Of a DNA stretch of 38,727 bases, positions 18,165 through 26,434 are shown one piece after another. Below the pieces are notes generated by a model, which saw only the letters and a program-made list of their open reading frames with translations, did not search any database and was not told the DNA's origin. Origin of the DNA: Burkholderiales bacterium (GTDB lineage Bacteria; Pseudomonadota; Gammaproteobacteria; Burkholderiales; Casimicrobiaceae); the NCBI GenBank assembly GCA_025927765.1, contig JAICKU010000033.1:1-38727 (forward strand). The letters are read 5' to 3'. The position numbers and the translations under genes are program-made. How positions within the stretch are numbered: position 1 is the first letter of the stretch; each line of letters begins with the position of its first letter.

Positions 18165-19112
18165 TCAGGGACGCCCGGGGAGCGCCACGTCGTACGCGAG
18201 ACGCCAGGCGCCGTCGCGATCGCGCATCCACAGGTGCGCGTAGTAGCCGTCGCGCACGGTGTCGTCGCGATCGGTTTCGCGATAACGCCCGTAGGTCACC
18301 GCCATGTCGTTCGAGCGGGCGATGCGCGCGTCTTCCGGCATCCATACGACGCGCCGCACGTGCAACGCGATTTCGCGCGCGACCTTCGCGCGCGTGGCCA
18401 GCGGCGACGAACCGTTGCGGTGCAGGCGCACGTCGTCGCGCAGCAACTTCGCGTACGTGGTGGGCGTCAGTCCGCCGGCGCTCGCGCCGAACGCCGAGGC
18501 TTCGTCGGCGAGGAGGCGGGCGCGCGCGCTTTGCACGATACCGTCGCGCCGTCTTGCCGCGGGCATCGCGGCCACCGGCCGTGGCGCCGCACCGAGCGCC
18601 GCGAAGTCCCCCGGGGACGGCACGCTCGTTCCCGCATCGAGCAGCACCTTCCACTGTCCCTTCGCATTGCGCTGCCACACCGAGAAGAACACGCCGTGAC
18701 GGGTCGCCTTCGCGTCGCCGGCGCGTGTGACCGAATAGGGTCCCGTCGTGTAGCCGAAATCGTGGCTGTGCGCGACGCCGGCCTGCGCCGGCGTCCAGAC
18801 GAGGCGCAGCCGCCGCGCATGCGTGTCGCGCTCCGCGTCGCGCCACGCTTCGGCGATGCGTACGGGTGCGGGTTGGAGTGCGATGCCGTCCGGCGCGAAA
18901 TTCGCCACGAACGCGGCTCGCACGCCGTCGTTGGCGCTCGCACGTGCAAACGCGAGCTCCGCATCGACGAGCGAGCCGAGCGCGACCTCCTCGGCGTCGG
19001 GTTCGTGCGCGCTTGCGCTGCCGATCGGCGCGAGCGCGCCGACGAACGCGACGAACGCGACGATCGCGAATGCGTGCGCGATGCGCGGCGTGAATTCGAC
19101 GTTCGCAAGCAT
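18165..19112 (-). CDS. Exported two-domain NTF2-like (SnoaL/DUF4440-type) protein
   Basis: 315 residues, function unknown. A signal peptide occupies about the first 36 residues (hydrophobic AFAIVAFVAFVGALAPIGSASA then HEPD). Two NTF2-like modules follow: residues 40-165 (VDAELAFARASANDGVRAAFVANFAPDGIAL .. HDFGYTTGPYSV .. GVFFSVWQRNAKGQWKVLLD) and about 195-315 (ARARLLADEASAF .. NDMAVTYGRYRETD .. GYYAHLWMRDRDGAWRLAYDV). The repeated ending W-x-R-x-x-x-G-x-W-[KR]-[VL] is the DUF4440/SnoaL signature. Such folds bind small hydrophobic molecules or act as scaffolds. It is divergent from dacC, only 42 bases apart, so their promoters share DNA. Confidence 0.75.
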   Translation of the reverse strand: MLANVEFTPRIAHAFAIVAFVAFVGALAPIGSASAHEPDAEEVALGSLVDAELAFARASANDGVRAAFVANFAPDGIALQPAPVRIAEAWRDAERDTHARRLRLVWTPAQAGVAHSHDFGYTTGPYSVTRAGDAKATRHGVFFSVWQRNAKGQWKVLLDAGTSVPSPGDFAALGAAPRPVAAMPAARRRDGIVQSARARLLADEASAFGASAGGLTPTTYAKLLRDDVRLHRNGSSPLATRAKVAREIALHVRRVVWMPEDARIARSNDMAVTYGRYRETDRDDTVRDGYYAHLWMRDRDGAWRLAYDVALPGRP

Positions 19113-19122
19113 CGCGTTTCAG

Positions 19123-19128
19123 TATAAT
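19123..19128 (+). promoter_or_regulatory. Perfect -10 hexamer upstream of dacC
   Basis: TATAAT in the context CAGTATAATGC lies 27 bases before the dacC ATG, in the 42-base gap to the divergent NTF2-like gene. A consensus hexamer is notable in such GC-rich DNA. A -35 would fall inside the first codons of the divergent gene; only weak matches are seen there. Confidence 0.6.
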
Positions 19129-19154
19129 GCCGCGGTCGTTCTGGCAGGCCCTCC

Positions 19155-20423
19155 ATGCGTCCCCTCTCGATTGGCTGCGCAGTGCTCTGCGCGGCGCTCG
19201 CGGTTTCCGTTCCCGCCACTGCCCATTCCCCGCTGCTCGTCGCGGCGCGTTCGCGTCCGAGCGCGCCGGCCGCGCCACCGCCTTCACCGGCCACGCCGCC
19301 GGTCGTGCTGCAGGCGCCGGGCGCACCGGCGGCGCCGTCGATCGCGGCCGCGTCGTGGATCCTCGTCGACACGTTGTCGGGGCAGACGCTCGGCGCGGCG
19401 AACGCGGACGAGCGCCGCGATCCCGCATCGCTGACCAAGCTGATGACCGCGTACGTCGCGTTTGCCGCGTTGCGCAGCAAGGCGATCACGCCGTCGCAGA
19501 TGGTCAGCGTGTCGCAGCGCGCATGGAAGGCCGAAGGCTCGCGGATGTTCATCGAGCCGCGCAAGGCGGTGAGCGTCGACGAGCTGTTGCACGGCGTGAT
19601 CATCCAGTCGGGCAACGACGCGTCGATCGCGATCGCCGAGCTCGTGGGCGGCACCGAGGCGGCGTTCGTCGACAAGATGAACGAGGAAGCGAAGCGGCTC
19701 GGCATGACCGGCACGCACTTCGCCAATGCCGACGGCCTGCCCGATCCGCAGCACTACTCGACCGCGTCGGACCTCGCGAAGCTCTCCGTCGCGCTGATCC
19801 GGGATTTCCCCGAGTATTACCCGCTCTATTCGCAGAAGGAATTCCGCTACAACAACATCACGCAGTCGAATCGCAATCGGCTGCTCTGGACCGATCCGTA
19901 CGTCGACGGGCTGAAGACCGGGCACACGGAGGCGGCCGGGTACTGCCTCGTGGCGTCCGCGAAGCGCGGCGATCGCCGGCTCGTGTCGGTGCTGCTTGGC
20001 GCCGCGAGCGATTCCGCGCGCGCCGCCGAGAGCCAGAAGCTCTTGAACTGGGGCTTCCAGTCGTTCGACACGGTTTCGCTCTATCAATCGGGCAAGACGG
20101 TCACGACGCTCCGAGTATGGAAGGGTGCGAAGCGCGACGTGAACGCGGGCTTCGTCGCCGACCGCTACCTGACGTTGCCCAAGGGCAAGGCCGACAAGCT
20201 CGCGCTCACGCTCGAGTCGAAGGACCCGCTCGTCGCCCCCGTGCTGAAGGGGCAGGCGGTGGGCACGGTGAAGGTCTCGCTCGAGGGCAAGCCGATGGCC
20301 GAGTTTCCGCTGATCGCGCTCGAGGAAGTGCCGCTCGCGAGCCTGTTCGGACGCGCCGTCGACACCGTCAAGCTATGGTTCCAGAGCAAGTCGATGAGCG
20401 CCTCGGGAAAGGATTCCGAATGA
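19155..20423 (+). CDS. dacC: D-alanyl-D-alanine carboxypeptidase (S11, PBP5/6 family)
   Basis: Low-molecular-weight penicillin-binding protein that trims the terminal D-alanine from peptidoglycan stem peptides in the periplasm. 422 residues. Signal peptide residues 1-23 (VLCAALAVSVPATA). A Pro/Ala-rich linker follows (35-62). The catalytic motifs are complete: SLTK with nucleophile S92 and K95, SGN at 152-154 (IIQSGNDAS), and KTG at 254-256 (VDGLKTGHTEAAGYC). A C-terminal PBP5-type beta domain (about 290-385) and a weakly amphipathic tail (LFGRAVDTVKLWFQ) for membrane attachment complete the protein. The dat gene overlaps its stop (ATGA), coupling D-Ala release to a D-amino-acid transaminase. 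The symbol dacC versus dacA is uncertain. Confidence 0.93.
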   Translation: MRPLSIGCAVLCAALAVSVPATAHSPLLVAARSRPSAPAAPPPSPATPPVVLQAPGAPAAPSIAAASWILVDTLSGQTLGAANADERRDPASLTKLMTAYVAFAALRSKAITPSQMVSVSQRAWKAEGSRMFIEPRKAVSVDELLHGVIIQSGNDASIAIAELVGGTEAAFVDKMNEEAKRLGMTGTHFANADGLPDPQHYSTASDLAKLSVALIRDFPEYYPLYSQKEFRYNNITQSNRNRLLWTDPYVDGLKTGHTEAAGYCLVASAKRGDRRLVSVLLGAASDSARAAESQKLLNWGFQSFDTVSLYQSGKTVTTLRVWKGAKRDVNAGFVADRYLTLPKGKADKLALTLESKDPLVAPVLKGQAVGTVKVSLEGKPMAEFPLIALEEVPLASLFGRAVDTVKLWFQSKSMSASGKDSE

Positions 20424-21271
20424 CCGAACTGCCCGATGGCGATCGCATCGTCTACCTGAATGGCGAATTCACGCCGCTTCGCGATGCGAAGGTGTCCGTG
20501 CTCGATCGCGGCTTCGTCTACGGCGACGGCGCATACGAAGTCGTTCCCGTCTATCGCCGCAAGCCGTTTCGCATCGCCGAGCACCTCGCGCGCCTCGCGC
20601 ACAGCCTCGGCGGGATCCGGCTTGCCGATCCGCATCCCGAACGCTGGGCCGGGCTGATCGCCGAGCTCGTCGCGCGGCAGCCGTTCGACGATCAATCGGT
20701 GTACCTGCAGGTCACGCGCGGCGTGGCCAGGCGCGATCATGCGTTCCCGGCGAACGTCACGCCGACGGTGTTCATGATGAGCAATCCGCTCGCGCTGCCC
20801 ACGCGCGAGCAGGTCGAGCGCGGCGTGCGCGTCATCACCGCGCAGGACACGCGGTGGCTGCATTGCGATCTCAAGGTCACGTCGCTCGTCGGCAACGTGC
20901 TGATGCGCCAGTTGGCCGTCGATCACGGCGCCGTCGAAACGGTGATGTTCCGAAACGGGTACCTGACCGAAGCGTCGGCGTCGAACGTGCTGATCGTGCG
21001 CGACGGCGGAATCGTCGCGCCGCCAAAGGACAACCTGATCCTGCCCGGCATCACCTACGACGCGACGTTCCAGGTCGCGAAGGCCGCGGGCGTGCCGGCC
21101 GAGATCCGCGCGGTGTCGCACGCCGAGGCGATGGGCGCCGACGAGATGTGGCTGTCGTCGTCGACGAAGGAAGTGCTGGCGGTGACGACCGTCGACGATG
21201 CGCCGTTCGGCAACGGGACACCCGGTCCCGTGTTCCGGCGCGTGTGGGAAGCGTTCCAGGCGATGAAGTGA
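20420..21271 (+). CDS. dat: D-amino acid aminotransferase (class IV PLP fold)
   Basis: 283 residues. Transfers the amino group between D-amino acids (D-Ala, D-Glu) and 2-oxo acids. Family features: VYLNGEFTPLRDAKVSVLDRG then FVYGDGAYEVVPVY near the N-terminus, the PLP lysine K152 in HCDLKVTSLVGNVL, the glutamate of GYLTEASASNVLIV, and LPGITYDAT. The pattern is closer to D-amino acid transaminases than to branched-chain aminotransferases (IlvE) or aminodeoxychorismate lyase, but class IV enzymes are hard to separate by eye. The ATG at 20420 overlaps the dacC stop. The gene ends at a symmetric hairpin shared with the convergent flavin reductase gene. Confidence 0.85.
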   Translation: MTELPDGDRIVYLNGEFTPLRDAKVSVLDRGFVYGDGAYEVVPVYRRKPFRIAEHLARLAHSLGGIRLADPHPERWAGLIAELVARQPFDDQSVYLQVTRGVARRDHAFPANVTPTVFMMSNPLALPTREQVERGVRVITAQDTRWLHCDLKVTSLVGNVLMRQLAVDHGAVETVMFRNGYLTEASASNVLIVRDGGIVAPPKDNLILPGITYDATFQVAKAAGVPAEIRAVSHAEAMGADEMWLSSSTKEVLAVTTVDDAPFGNGTPGPVFRRVWEAFQAMK

Positions 21272-21292
21272 GGGTCAGAGCCTCATTTCATC
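21262..21292. terminator. Bidirectional hairpin made from the last codons of two convergent genes
   Basis: GATGAAGTGAGG (21262-21273) pairs with CCTCATTTCATC (21281-21292): 12 pairs with one G-T, loop GTCAGAG. The left arm encodes the final Met-Lys-stop of the aminotransferase, and the right arm, read on the minus strand, encodes the final Met-Lys-stop of the flavin reductase. No T-tract follows on either strand, but position and symmetry fit a two-way terminator. Confidence 0.6.
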
Positions 21293-21795
21293 GGCGTCGT
21301 TGCGCGGAAGTGCCCGTGCTGGAACACGAGGCCCTCGCCGCTCGCGCGTTCGACCGTCACCACCTCGCCGATGAACACTACGTGATCGCCGGCGACATGC
21401 CGGGCGTGCGGCCGGCACTCGAACCACGCGACGCAGCCTTCGATCAGCGGCGCATCGGACCAGCCGAGCCGAAACGGCACGTTCGCGAAGCGATCCTCGT
21501 GCGGGCGCGAGAAGCGCTTCGCGAGTTCGACCTGCGAAGCCGCGAGCACGTTGATCGCGTAGTGCCGCGCTGCCTCGAAGGCGGGCAGGCTCGCCGAACG
21601 GCGTGACAGCGTCCAGAGGATCAGCGGCGGGTCGAGCGACGCCGAGCTGAACGAGTTCGCGGTGAAGCCGACGTAGCGCGCATCGGGCGCGCGCGCGCAC
21701 ACGATCGTCACGCCGGTCGCGAATTGCGCGAGCGCATCGCGAAATTGCCGCTCGGTGAACGCGGGCGTCCCCGCGGGGCGGCTTTTGACGGGCAT
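21283..21795 (-). CDS. Flavin reductase-like domain protein
   Basis: 170 residues, a compact FMN-binding split barrel. These enzymes reduce FMN/FAD with NAD(P)H, usually for a partner flavin monooxygenase, or are stand-alone flavoproteins. Family features: FRDALAQFATGVTIVCARA at the N-terminus, GFTANSFSSASLDPPLILWTL with the flavin-contacting residues, YAINVLAASQVELAKRFS, and GDHVVFIGEVVTVE near the C-terminus. No monooxygenase partner is encoded nearby. It is divergent from the cyclopropane synthase-like gene (81-base gap) and convergent with dat (11-base gap). Confidence 0.88.
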   Translation of the reverse strand: MPVKSRPAGTPAFTERQFRDALAQFATGVTIVCARAPDARYVGFTANSFSSASLDPPLILWTLSRRSASLPAFEAARHYAINVLAASQVELAKRFSRPHEDRFANVPFRLGWSDAPLIEGCVAWFECRPHARHVAGDHVVFIGEVVTVERASGEGLVFQHGHFRATTPMK

Positions 21796-21832
21796 GCGCG
21801 GACTGTAGCAAAGGGCGGTCCAGCCCGCTTGT

Positions 21833-21838
21833 TACACT
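21833..21838 (+). promoter_or_regulatory. Possible -10 (TACACT) before the methyltransferase gene
   Basis: TACACT in GTTACACTCC lies 39 bases before the ATG at 21877, in the 81-base gap between two divergent genes. The spacing fits a -10 element, but no recognisable -35 was found 16-18 bases upstream. Confidence 0.35.
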
Positions 21839-21876
21839 CCGAGGTTCCTGCCTGCTCGTCGAAACGCCGCCAAGAG

Positions 21877-23079
21877 ATGCTGGACGCCTTGCAGAAGATG
21901 ATCGCGCACCGCTATGCGGGCCGCGAACTCCCGGTCGCCCTCGTGCTGCCCGATGGCGCGCGCCTGCCGCTGTCACCGGCCCCCGAAGTCGACGTCATCG
22001 CGCGCTCGCTCGCCGGTTTGAAGGCGCTCGCCGCGCCCGCGATGGGCAAGCTCGCGCGCGCCTACGTGCAAAACGACGTCGATTTCACCGGCAGCGCAAA
22101 GCGCGTGCTCGCGATCGCCGAGAAGATGGTGGGCGACGTCGCGAGTGGCGGCGAGAGCGCGCGCGGCCGCGTGCTGTCGTTCGTCCACCATCATCGCAGC
22201 AACCGCAGCAACATCGCGCATCACTACGACGTGTCGAACGCGTTCTACCGGATGTGGCTCGACCGGCGGATGGTGTACTCGTGCGCGTACTTCAAGACCG
22301 CCGGCGATTCCCTGGACGACGCGCAGGCGCAGAAGGTCGACCACATCTGCCGGAAGCTGCGCCTCGCACCCGGCGAGCGTTTCCTCGACATCGGCTGCGG
22401 CTGGGGCGCGCTGATCTTCTGGGCCGCCGAAAACTACGGCGTCGACGCCACGGGCATCACGCTGTCGCAAAACCAGTTCGAGCATGTCTCGCGCGAAATC
22501 GAAGCGCGGGGCCTGCGCGATCGTGTGCGCGTCGAATTGCGCGATTACCTCGACCTGCCCGACGAGCCGATGTTCGACAAGATCGCGAGCGTCGGCATGT
22601 TCGAGCACGTCGGCCCCCGGAACTACGACCGGTATTTCGGCAAGATCCGCAACCTGCTCGTGCCGGGCGGTTTCGTGCTGAACCACGGCATCACGCAGAA
22701 CGATCCGTCGCGCCGGGCGCTTGGCAGCGGCATCGGCGAGTTCGTCGAGGAATACGTGTTTCCCGGCGGCAGCCTCGCCCACGTGTCGCGCGTCATGGAA
22801 GGCATCGCGAAGCAGGGGCTCGAAGTCGTCGACGCGGAAGCCCTGCGCGAGCATTACGCGAAGACGCTGTGGCACTGGGTCGAGCGGCTCGAGTCGAACG
22901 CCGACGCTGCGCGTGCGGAGGTGGGCGAGGAAAAGTACCGGATCTGGCGCATCTATATGGCCGGATCGGCGCACGCGTTCGATCGTGGATGGTTGTCGTT
23001 GTGGCAGTTGCTCGCCGGGAAGCCGCACGCGGATGGGCGCCTGCCCCACCCGCTGACGCGGGACTACATCTACGGGTAA
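21877..23079 (+). CDS. cfa: Cyclopropane-fatty-acyl-phospholipid synthase-type SAM methyltransferase
   Basis: Transfers a methylene group from S-adenosylmethionine to double bonds of membrane phospholipid acyl chains, or is a close paralogue. 400 residues. An N-terminal lipid-side region (1-125) leads into SNIAHHYDVSNAFYRMWLD, typical of the family. The SAM-binding motif I is FLDIGCGWG at 169-177, with GITLSQNQFEHV and IASVGMFEHVGPRNYDRYF after it; ITQND and FVEEYVFPGGSL follow. Late conserved parts are LREHYAKTLWHWVERLE and GEEKYRIWRIYMAGSAHAF. The ATG at 21877 follows a CAAGAG ribosome site. The protein is cytoplasmic with peripheral membrane association. The exact substrate is not certain. 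Confidence 0.88.
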   Translation: MLDALQKMIAHRYAGRELPVALVLPDGARLPLSPAPEVDVIARSLAGLKALAAPAMGKLARAYVQNDVDFTGSAKRVLAIAEKMVGDVASGGESARGRVLSFVHHHRSNRSNIAHHYDVSNAFYRMWLDRRMVYSCAYFKTAGDSLDDAQAQKVDHICRKLRLAPGERFLDIGCGWGALIFWAAENYGVDATGITLSQNQFEHVSREIEARGLRDRVRVELRDYLDLPDEPMFDKIASVGMFEHVGPRNYDRYFGKIRNLLVPGGFVLNHGITQNDPSRRALGSGIGEFVEEYVFPGGSLAHVSRVMEGIAKQGLEVVDAEALREHYAKTLWHWVERLESNADAARAEVGEEKYRIWRIYMAGSAHAFDRGWLSLWQLLAGKPHADGRLPHPLTRDYIYG

Positions 23080-23269
23080 GTGCGGTGGGCGAGGCCGACG
23101 GCCGAGCCGAGGACCGGAAGGTCCCGGCACCGCAGAGCGAGGCCGCGCGACGCGCCAACGATACGCGGGGCACGGTTGGTACAAGGAGCGCGGACGTGAC
23201 GCACGGTTGCCTCCTGCGCTTCGTGCCCGCATATTGACCGGGACCACTGCATTCGCCCGGAGCCTCGCC

Positions 23270-23560
23270 ATGGAACCTCGCACTCCCGCCCCCGTCGCCG
23301 CGCAGGTCAGCCTGCTCGAATTCCCCTGCAGCTTCCCGATCAAGATCATGGGTCGCACGCGCGACGGTTTCGCGCAGGCCATCGCCGAGGTCGTGTGCCG
23401 TCATGTACGGGACTTCGACCCCGCCAGCCTGGAAATGCGCGCGTCGAGCGCGGGCAACTACCTGTCGATGACCGCCACGGTCAACGCGACGTCGCGCGAG
23501 CAGCTCGACGACCTCTACCGCGAACTCGTCGCGCACCCGATGGTCGCGATGGTGCTGTAG
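23270..23560 (+). CDS. ybeD: YbeD/UPF0250 (DUF493) family protein
   Basis: A 96-residue protein with an ACT-like fold, conserved beside lipB in many proteobacteria and of unknown biochemical role. LLEFPCSFPIKIMGRTRDGFAQAI is the family N-terminus and SAGNYLSMTATVNATSREQLDDLYRELVAHPMV the C-terminal half. The ATG at 23270 is preceded by CCCGGAGCC, a usable ribosome site. The lipB start lies 6 bases after its stop. Its position between the methyltransferase and lipB and its synteny support the call. The 190 bases upstream contain no gene and no promoter I can support. Confidence 0.9.
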   Translation: MEPRTPAPVAAQVSLLEFPCSFPIKIMGRTRDGFAQAIAEVVCRHVRDFDPASLEMRASSAGNYLSMTATVNATSREQLDDLYRELVAHPMVAMVL

Positions 23561-23566
23561 CACGCC

Positions 23567-24205
23567 GTGGTCGTCCGCGCGCTCGGCCGCAGCGATTACG
23601 AAGCGACCTGGCGCGCCATGCAGGCCTTCACGAACGGCCGCAGCGCCGTCACGCCCGACGAGATCTGGCTCACCGAGCACGAAGCCGTCTACACGCTCGG
23701 CCTCGCCGGCCGACGTGAGCACTTGCTTCGCGACAATGGCATACCCGTCCTCAAGGTCGACCGCGGTGGCCAGGTCACCTATCACGGGCCGGGACAGCTC
23801 GTCGCGTACCTGCTCGTCGATCTTCGCCGTGCGCACCTCGGCGTGCGCGAGATGGTCTGCCGCATCGAGCGGGCGGTCGTCGATTGGCTCGCCTCGCTCG
23901 GCATCGCCGCGTACGGCAAGCGCGACGCGCCCGGTGTCTACGTGCGCGAGCACGGCGCCGAAACGAAGATCGCGTCGCTCGGGCTCAAGGTGCGTAACGG
24001 CTGCACGTATCATGGCGTGGCGGTGAACGTCGACATGGACCTCGCGCCGTTTCGCGACATCGACCCCTGCGGCTACCCGGGGCTTCGTGTTACGCAGCTT
24101 TCGCATTTCGGCGTCGCGCGCTCCGCGGCGGAGGCGGGGCGCGAACTCGCGCCGCGGCTCGCCGCGCATCTCGAGGCCGTCGAACTCGCCGAAGGCGCCG
24201 TGTAA
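23567..24205 (+). CDS. lipB: Octanoyl-[acyl carrier protein] transferase
   Basis: Moves the octanoyl group from acyl carrier protein to the lipoyl domains of target proteins, the first step of lipoyl synthesis. 212 residues. Catalytic features are present: [16 protein letters not shown], the acyl-binding lysine K141 in [16 protein letters not shown], and the nucleophile C168 in DPCGYPGL. The start is a GTG 6 bases after the ybeD stop; no better alternative exists. lipA follows 29 bases later, so the pair forms a small lipoylation operon. GcvH in this window is a predicted substrate. Confidence 0.94.
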   Translation: MVVRALGRSDYEATWRAMQAFTNGRSAVTPDEIWLTEHEAVYTLGLAGRREHLLRDNGIPVLKVDRGGQVTYHGPGQLVAYLLVDLRRAHLGVREMVCRIERAVVDWLASLGIAAYGKRDAPGVYVREHGAETKIASLGLKVRNGCTYHGVAVNVDMDLAPFRDIDPCGYPGLRVTQLSHFGVARSAAEAGRELAPRLAAHLEAVELAEGAV

Positions 24206-24234
24206 CCGATCGCTTCGAAGCCCGCCCCACTCCC

Positions 24235-25206
24235 ATGGATGACGTGACCAAAGCCGTCCCCGACAACGCCGCCGGCGTCAAGCACAAGGCCGGCGCGAAG
24301 ACCTCGCGGATCCCGATTCCGATCGTTCCCGCCGAGCGGCTGCGCAAGCCCGAATGGATTCGCGTGCGCGCGCCGTCGTCGCCGCGGTTCTACGAGATCA
24401 AGCAGATCCTGCGCGAGCATCGCCTGCACACGGTGTGCGAGGAAGCGTCGTGCCCCAACATCGGCGAGTGCTTCGGCAAGGGCACGGCGACGTTCATGAT
24501 CATGGGCGACATCTGCACGCGGCGCTGCCCGTTCTGCGATGTCGGCCACGGCCGTCCGCTGCCGCTCGACCGCGACGAACCGGTCAACCTCGCGAAGACG
24601 ATCGCGGCACTGAGACTGCGCTACGTCGTCGTCACCAGCGTCGACCGCGACGACCTCCGCGACGGCGGTGCGCAGCATTTCGTCGACTGCATCCGCGCTG
24701 TGCGCGAGCATTCGCCGCGCACGAAGATCGAGGTGCTGGTGCCGGACTTCCGCGGCCGCCTCGAGCGTGCGCTCGATATCCTCGCGGCGGGTCCGCCCGA
24801 CGTGATGAACCACAATCTGGAAACCGTGCCGCGCCTCTACAGGCAGGCGCGCCCGGGCGCCGATTACGCGCATTCGCTCACGCTGCTCGCCCGCTTCAAG
24901 GCGCGCTTCCCCGACGTGCCGACCAAGTCGGGGCTGATGGTGGGCCTCGGCGAAACGGACGACGAAATCCTGCAGACGATGCGCGACATGCGCGAGCACG
25001 CGATCGACATGCTGACGATCGGTCAGTACCTGCAGCCGTCGCCGCAGCATCTGCCCGTGCTGCGCTACGTGCATCCCGACGCGTTCAGGGAGTTCGAGCG
25101 CGAGGCGTACGCGATGGGTTTCCGCCATGCCGCGGTCGGCGCGCTCGTGCGCTCCTCGTATCACGCAGACGCGCAGGCCGAGGACGTCCTCGCCACAGGC
25201 GCGTAG
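24235..25206 (+). CDS. lipA: Lipoyl synthase (radical SAM)
   Basis: Inserts two sulphur atoms into the octanoyl chain attached to lipoyl domains. 323 residues. The auxiliary cluster is bound by C68, C73 and C79 ([12 protein letters not shown]) plus the serine in the C-terminal RSSYHA. The radical-SAM cluster is bound by C94, C98 and C101 in [10 protein letters not shown], the CxxxCxxC form. [36 protein letters not shown] and [13 protein letters not shown] are all typical. The ATG at 24235 gives a 55-residue basic N-extension before the conserved core, normal for betaproteobacteria. Cytoplasmic. Confidence 0.97.
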   Translation: MDDVTKAVPDNAAGVKHKAGAKTSRIPIPIVPAERLRKPEWIRVRAPSSPRFYEIKQILREHRLHTVCEEASCPNIGECFGKGTATFMIMGDICTRRCPFCDVGHGRPLPLDRDEPVNLAKTIAALRLRYVVVTSVDRDDLRDGGAQHFVDCIRAVREHSPRTKIEVLVPDFRGRLERALDILAAGPPDVMNHNLETVPRLYRQARPGADYAHSLTLLARFKARFPDVPTKSGLMVGLGETDDEILQTMRDMREHAIDMLTIGQYLQPSPQHLPVLRYVHPDAFREFEREAYAMGFRHAAVGALVRSSYHADAQAEDVLATGA

Positions 25207-25370
25207 CCACCGGGCTCTCGCGTCGCGCTGGCCGCCCTCGGCTTCGCCCTCTCCCTGCGCTCGGCGTGCTGCGACGCGCGAAGGGCTGGCCGCGCAGGCG
25301 CTCCTCGTGGCGCTCGTCGCCACCGCGTGGTTCGTGGGAAGACGCCGGCAGGGGGCGGCGTCGCGGTCTC

Positions 25371-25376
25371 TATAAT
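25371..25376 (+). promoter_or_regulatory. Perfect -10 hexamer before the ABC binding protein gene
   Basis: TATAAT in CTCTATAATCGCGG lies 26 bases upstream of the ATG at 25403, with the ribosome site CCGGAGC between them. No good -35 is seen. The rest of the 196-base gap after lipA carries no gene I can support. Confidence 0.6.
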
Positions 25377-25402
25377 CGCGGCGTTTCCCGTCCGGAGCTT
25401 TC

Positions 25403-26434
25403 ATGCGCCCGCCAATCCTTCGCGCCCTCGCCGCGCGTGCCGTCGCGTTGTTCGCCGCATTCGGCCTGCTTGGCACCCCGACGCTCGCCGCGGCCGAAGC
25501 GTCGACCGTTCGCATTTCGTACGGCTACGGCATCCTGTACCTGCCGCTGATGGTGATGGACCGCGAGCACCTGCTCGAGAAGCACGCGAAGGCGGCGGGC
25601 CTGTCCGACGTGAAGGTCGAATGGAAGACGTTCGACGGCGGCAACGTGATCAACGACGCGATGCTGTCGGGAGCGCTCGACATCGCGGGCATCGGCGTGC
25701 CGGGCTTCCTCACGTTGTGGGCGAAGGCCAAGGACAATCCGCAGGTCGAGGTGCGCGGCCTGACGGGCATGAGCAGCTCGTCGATGTACCTGATGACGCG
25801 CAACCCCAACGTGAAGAAGCTCGCCGACTTCACCGACAAAGACCGCATCGCGGTGCCGGGCATCAAGACGTCGCTGCCCGCCGTGCTGCTGCACATGGCG
25901 GCGGCCAAGGAGTTCGGCGACGCCAACTACGCGAAGCTCGACCCCATCACCGTCGCGCTGCCCCATCCCGAGGCGCTCGCGGTCATGCTGGGCGGCAAGG
26001 GCGAGATCGACTCGCACATGGCGTCGCCACCGTTCTCGTACATCGAGGCCGAGTCGCCGAACCTGCATCGCGTCTTCAATTCGGTCGACCTGCTCGGCAA
26101 CATCACGCTCGACATGACGTTCGCGAGCCGCCGCTTCGTCGACGCGAATCCCAAGCTCGCGAACGCGTTCGTCGAGGCGATGAAGGAAGCCTGCGCGATG
26201 ATCGGCGCCGACAAGCGCAAGGCCGCGACGATCTACAACGACGTGCGCAAGAGCAAGCAGCCGATCGAGGAAACGCTGAAGATCCTCGAGGACCCGAACT
26301 CGAAGTTCAGCGCCGTGCCCGAGGGCACGATGCACTACGCCGAGTTCATGGCGCGCATCGGCACGATCAAGGCGAAGCCCACATCGTGGAAGGATTACTT
26401 CTTCGTGCCGATCACGTCGTCGCCCGGCAGCTGA
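25403..26434 (+). CDS. Orphan ABC transporter substrate-binding protein (NitT/TauT, NMT1-like)
   Basis: 343 residues with a signal peptide (AVALFAAFGLLGTPTLAAAEA). The mature domain looks like the NMT1/THI5-type periplasmic binding fold used by nitrate, taurine, sulphonate and thiamine-precursor uptake: VRISYGYGILYLPLMVMDREHLLEKHAKAAGL, GALDIAGIGVPGFLTLWAKA, LADFTDKDRIAVPGIKTSL, and a C-terminal helix with KKAATIYNDV-type sequence. The ligand cannot be told. No ATPase or permease gene of this type is next to it, so the transporter is either encoded elsewhere or the protein acts as a sensor. Its last 13 codons overlap the end of mltA on the other strand. Confidence 0.82.
   Translation: MRPPILRALAARAVALFAAFGLLGTPTLAAAEASTVRISYGYGILYLPLMVMDREHLLEKHAKAAGLSDVKVEWKTFDGGNVINDAMLSGALDIAGIGVPGFLTLWAKAKDNPQVEVRGLTGMSSSSMYLMTRNPNVKKLADFTDKDRIAVPGIKTSLPAVLLHMAAAKEFGDANYAKLDPITVALPHPEALAVMLGGKGEIDSHMASPPFSYIEAESPNLHRVFNSVDLLGNITLDMTFASRRFVDANPKLANAFVEAMKEACAMIGADKRKAATIYNDVRKSKQPIEETLKILEDPNSKFSAVPEGTMHYAEFMARIGTIKAKPTSWKDYFFVPITSSPGS

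Noticed and set aside
25207-25375. A short hydrophobic frame ending GLAAQALLVALVATAWFVGRR in the lipA-binding protein gap
   Set aside because: It looks like one membrane helix plus basic tail, but no start codon with a ribosome site is present after the lipA stop and the upstream part is a lipA shadow. Possibly a decayed gene; too weak to call.
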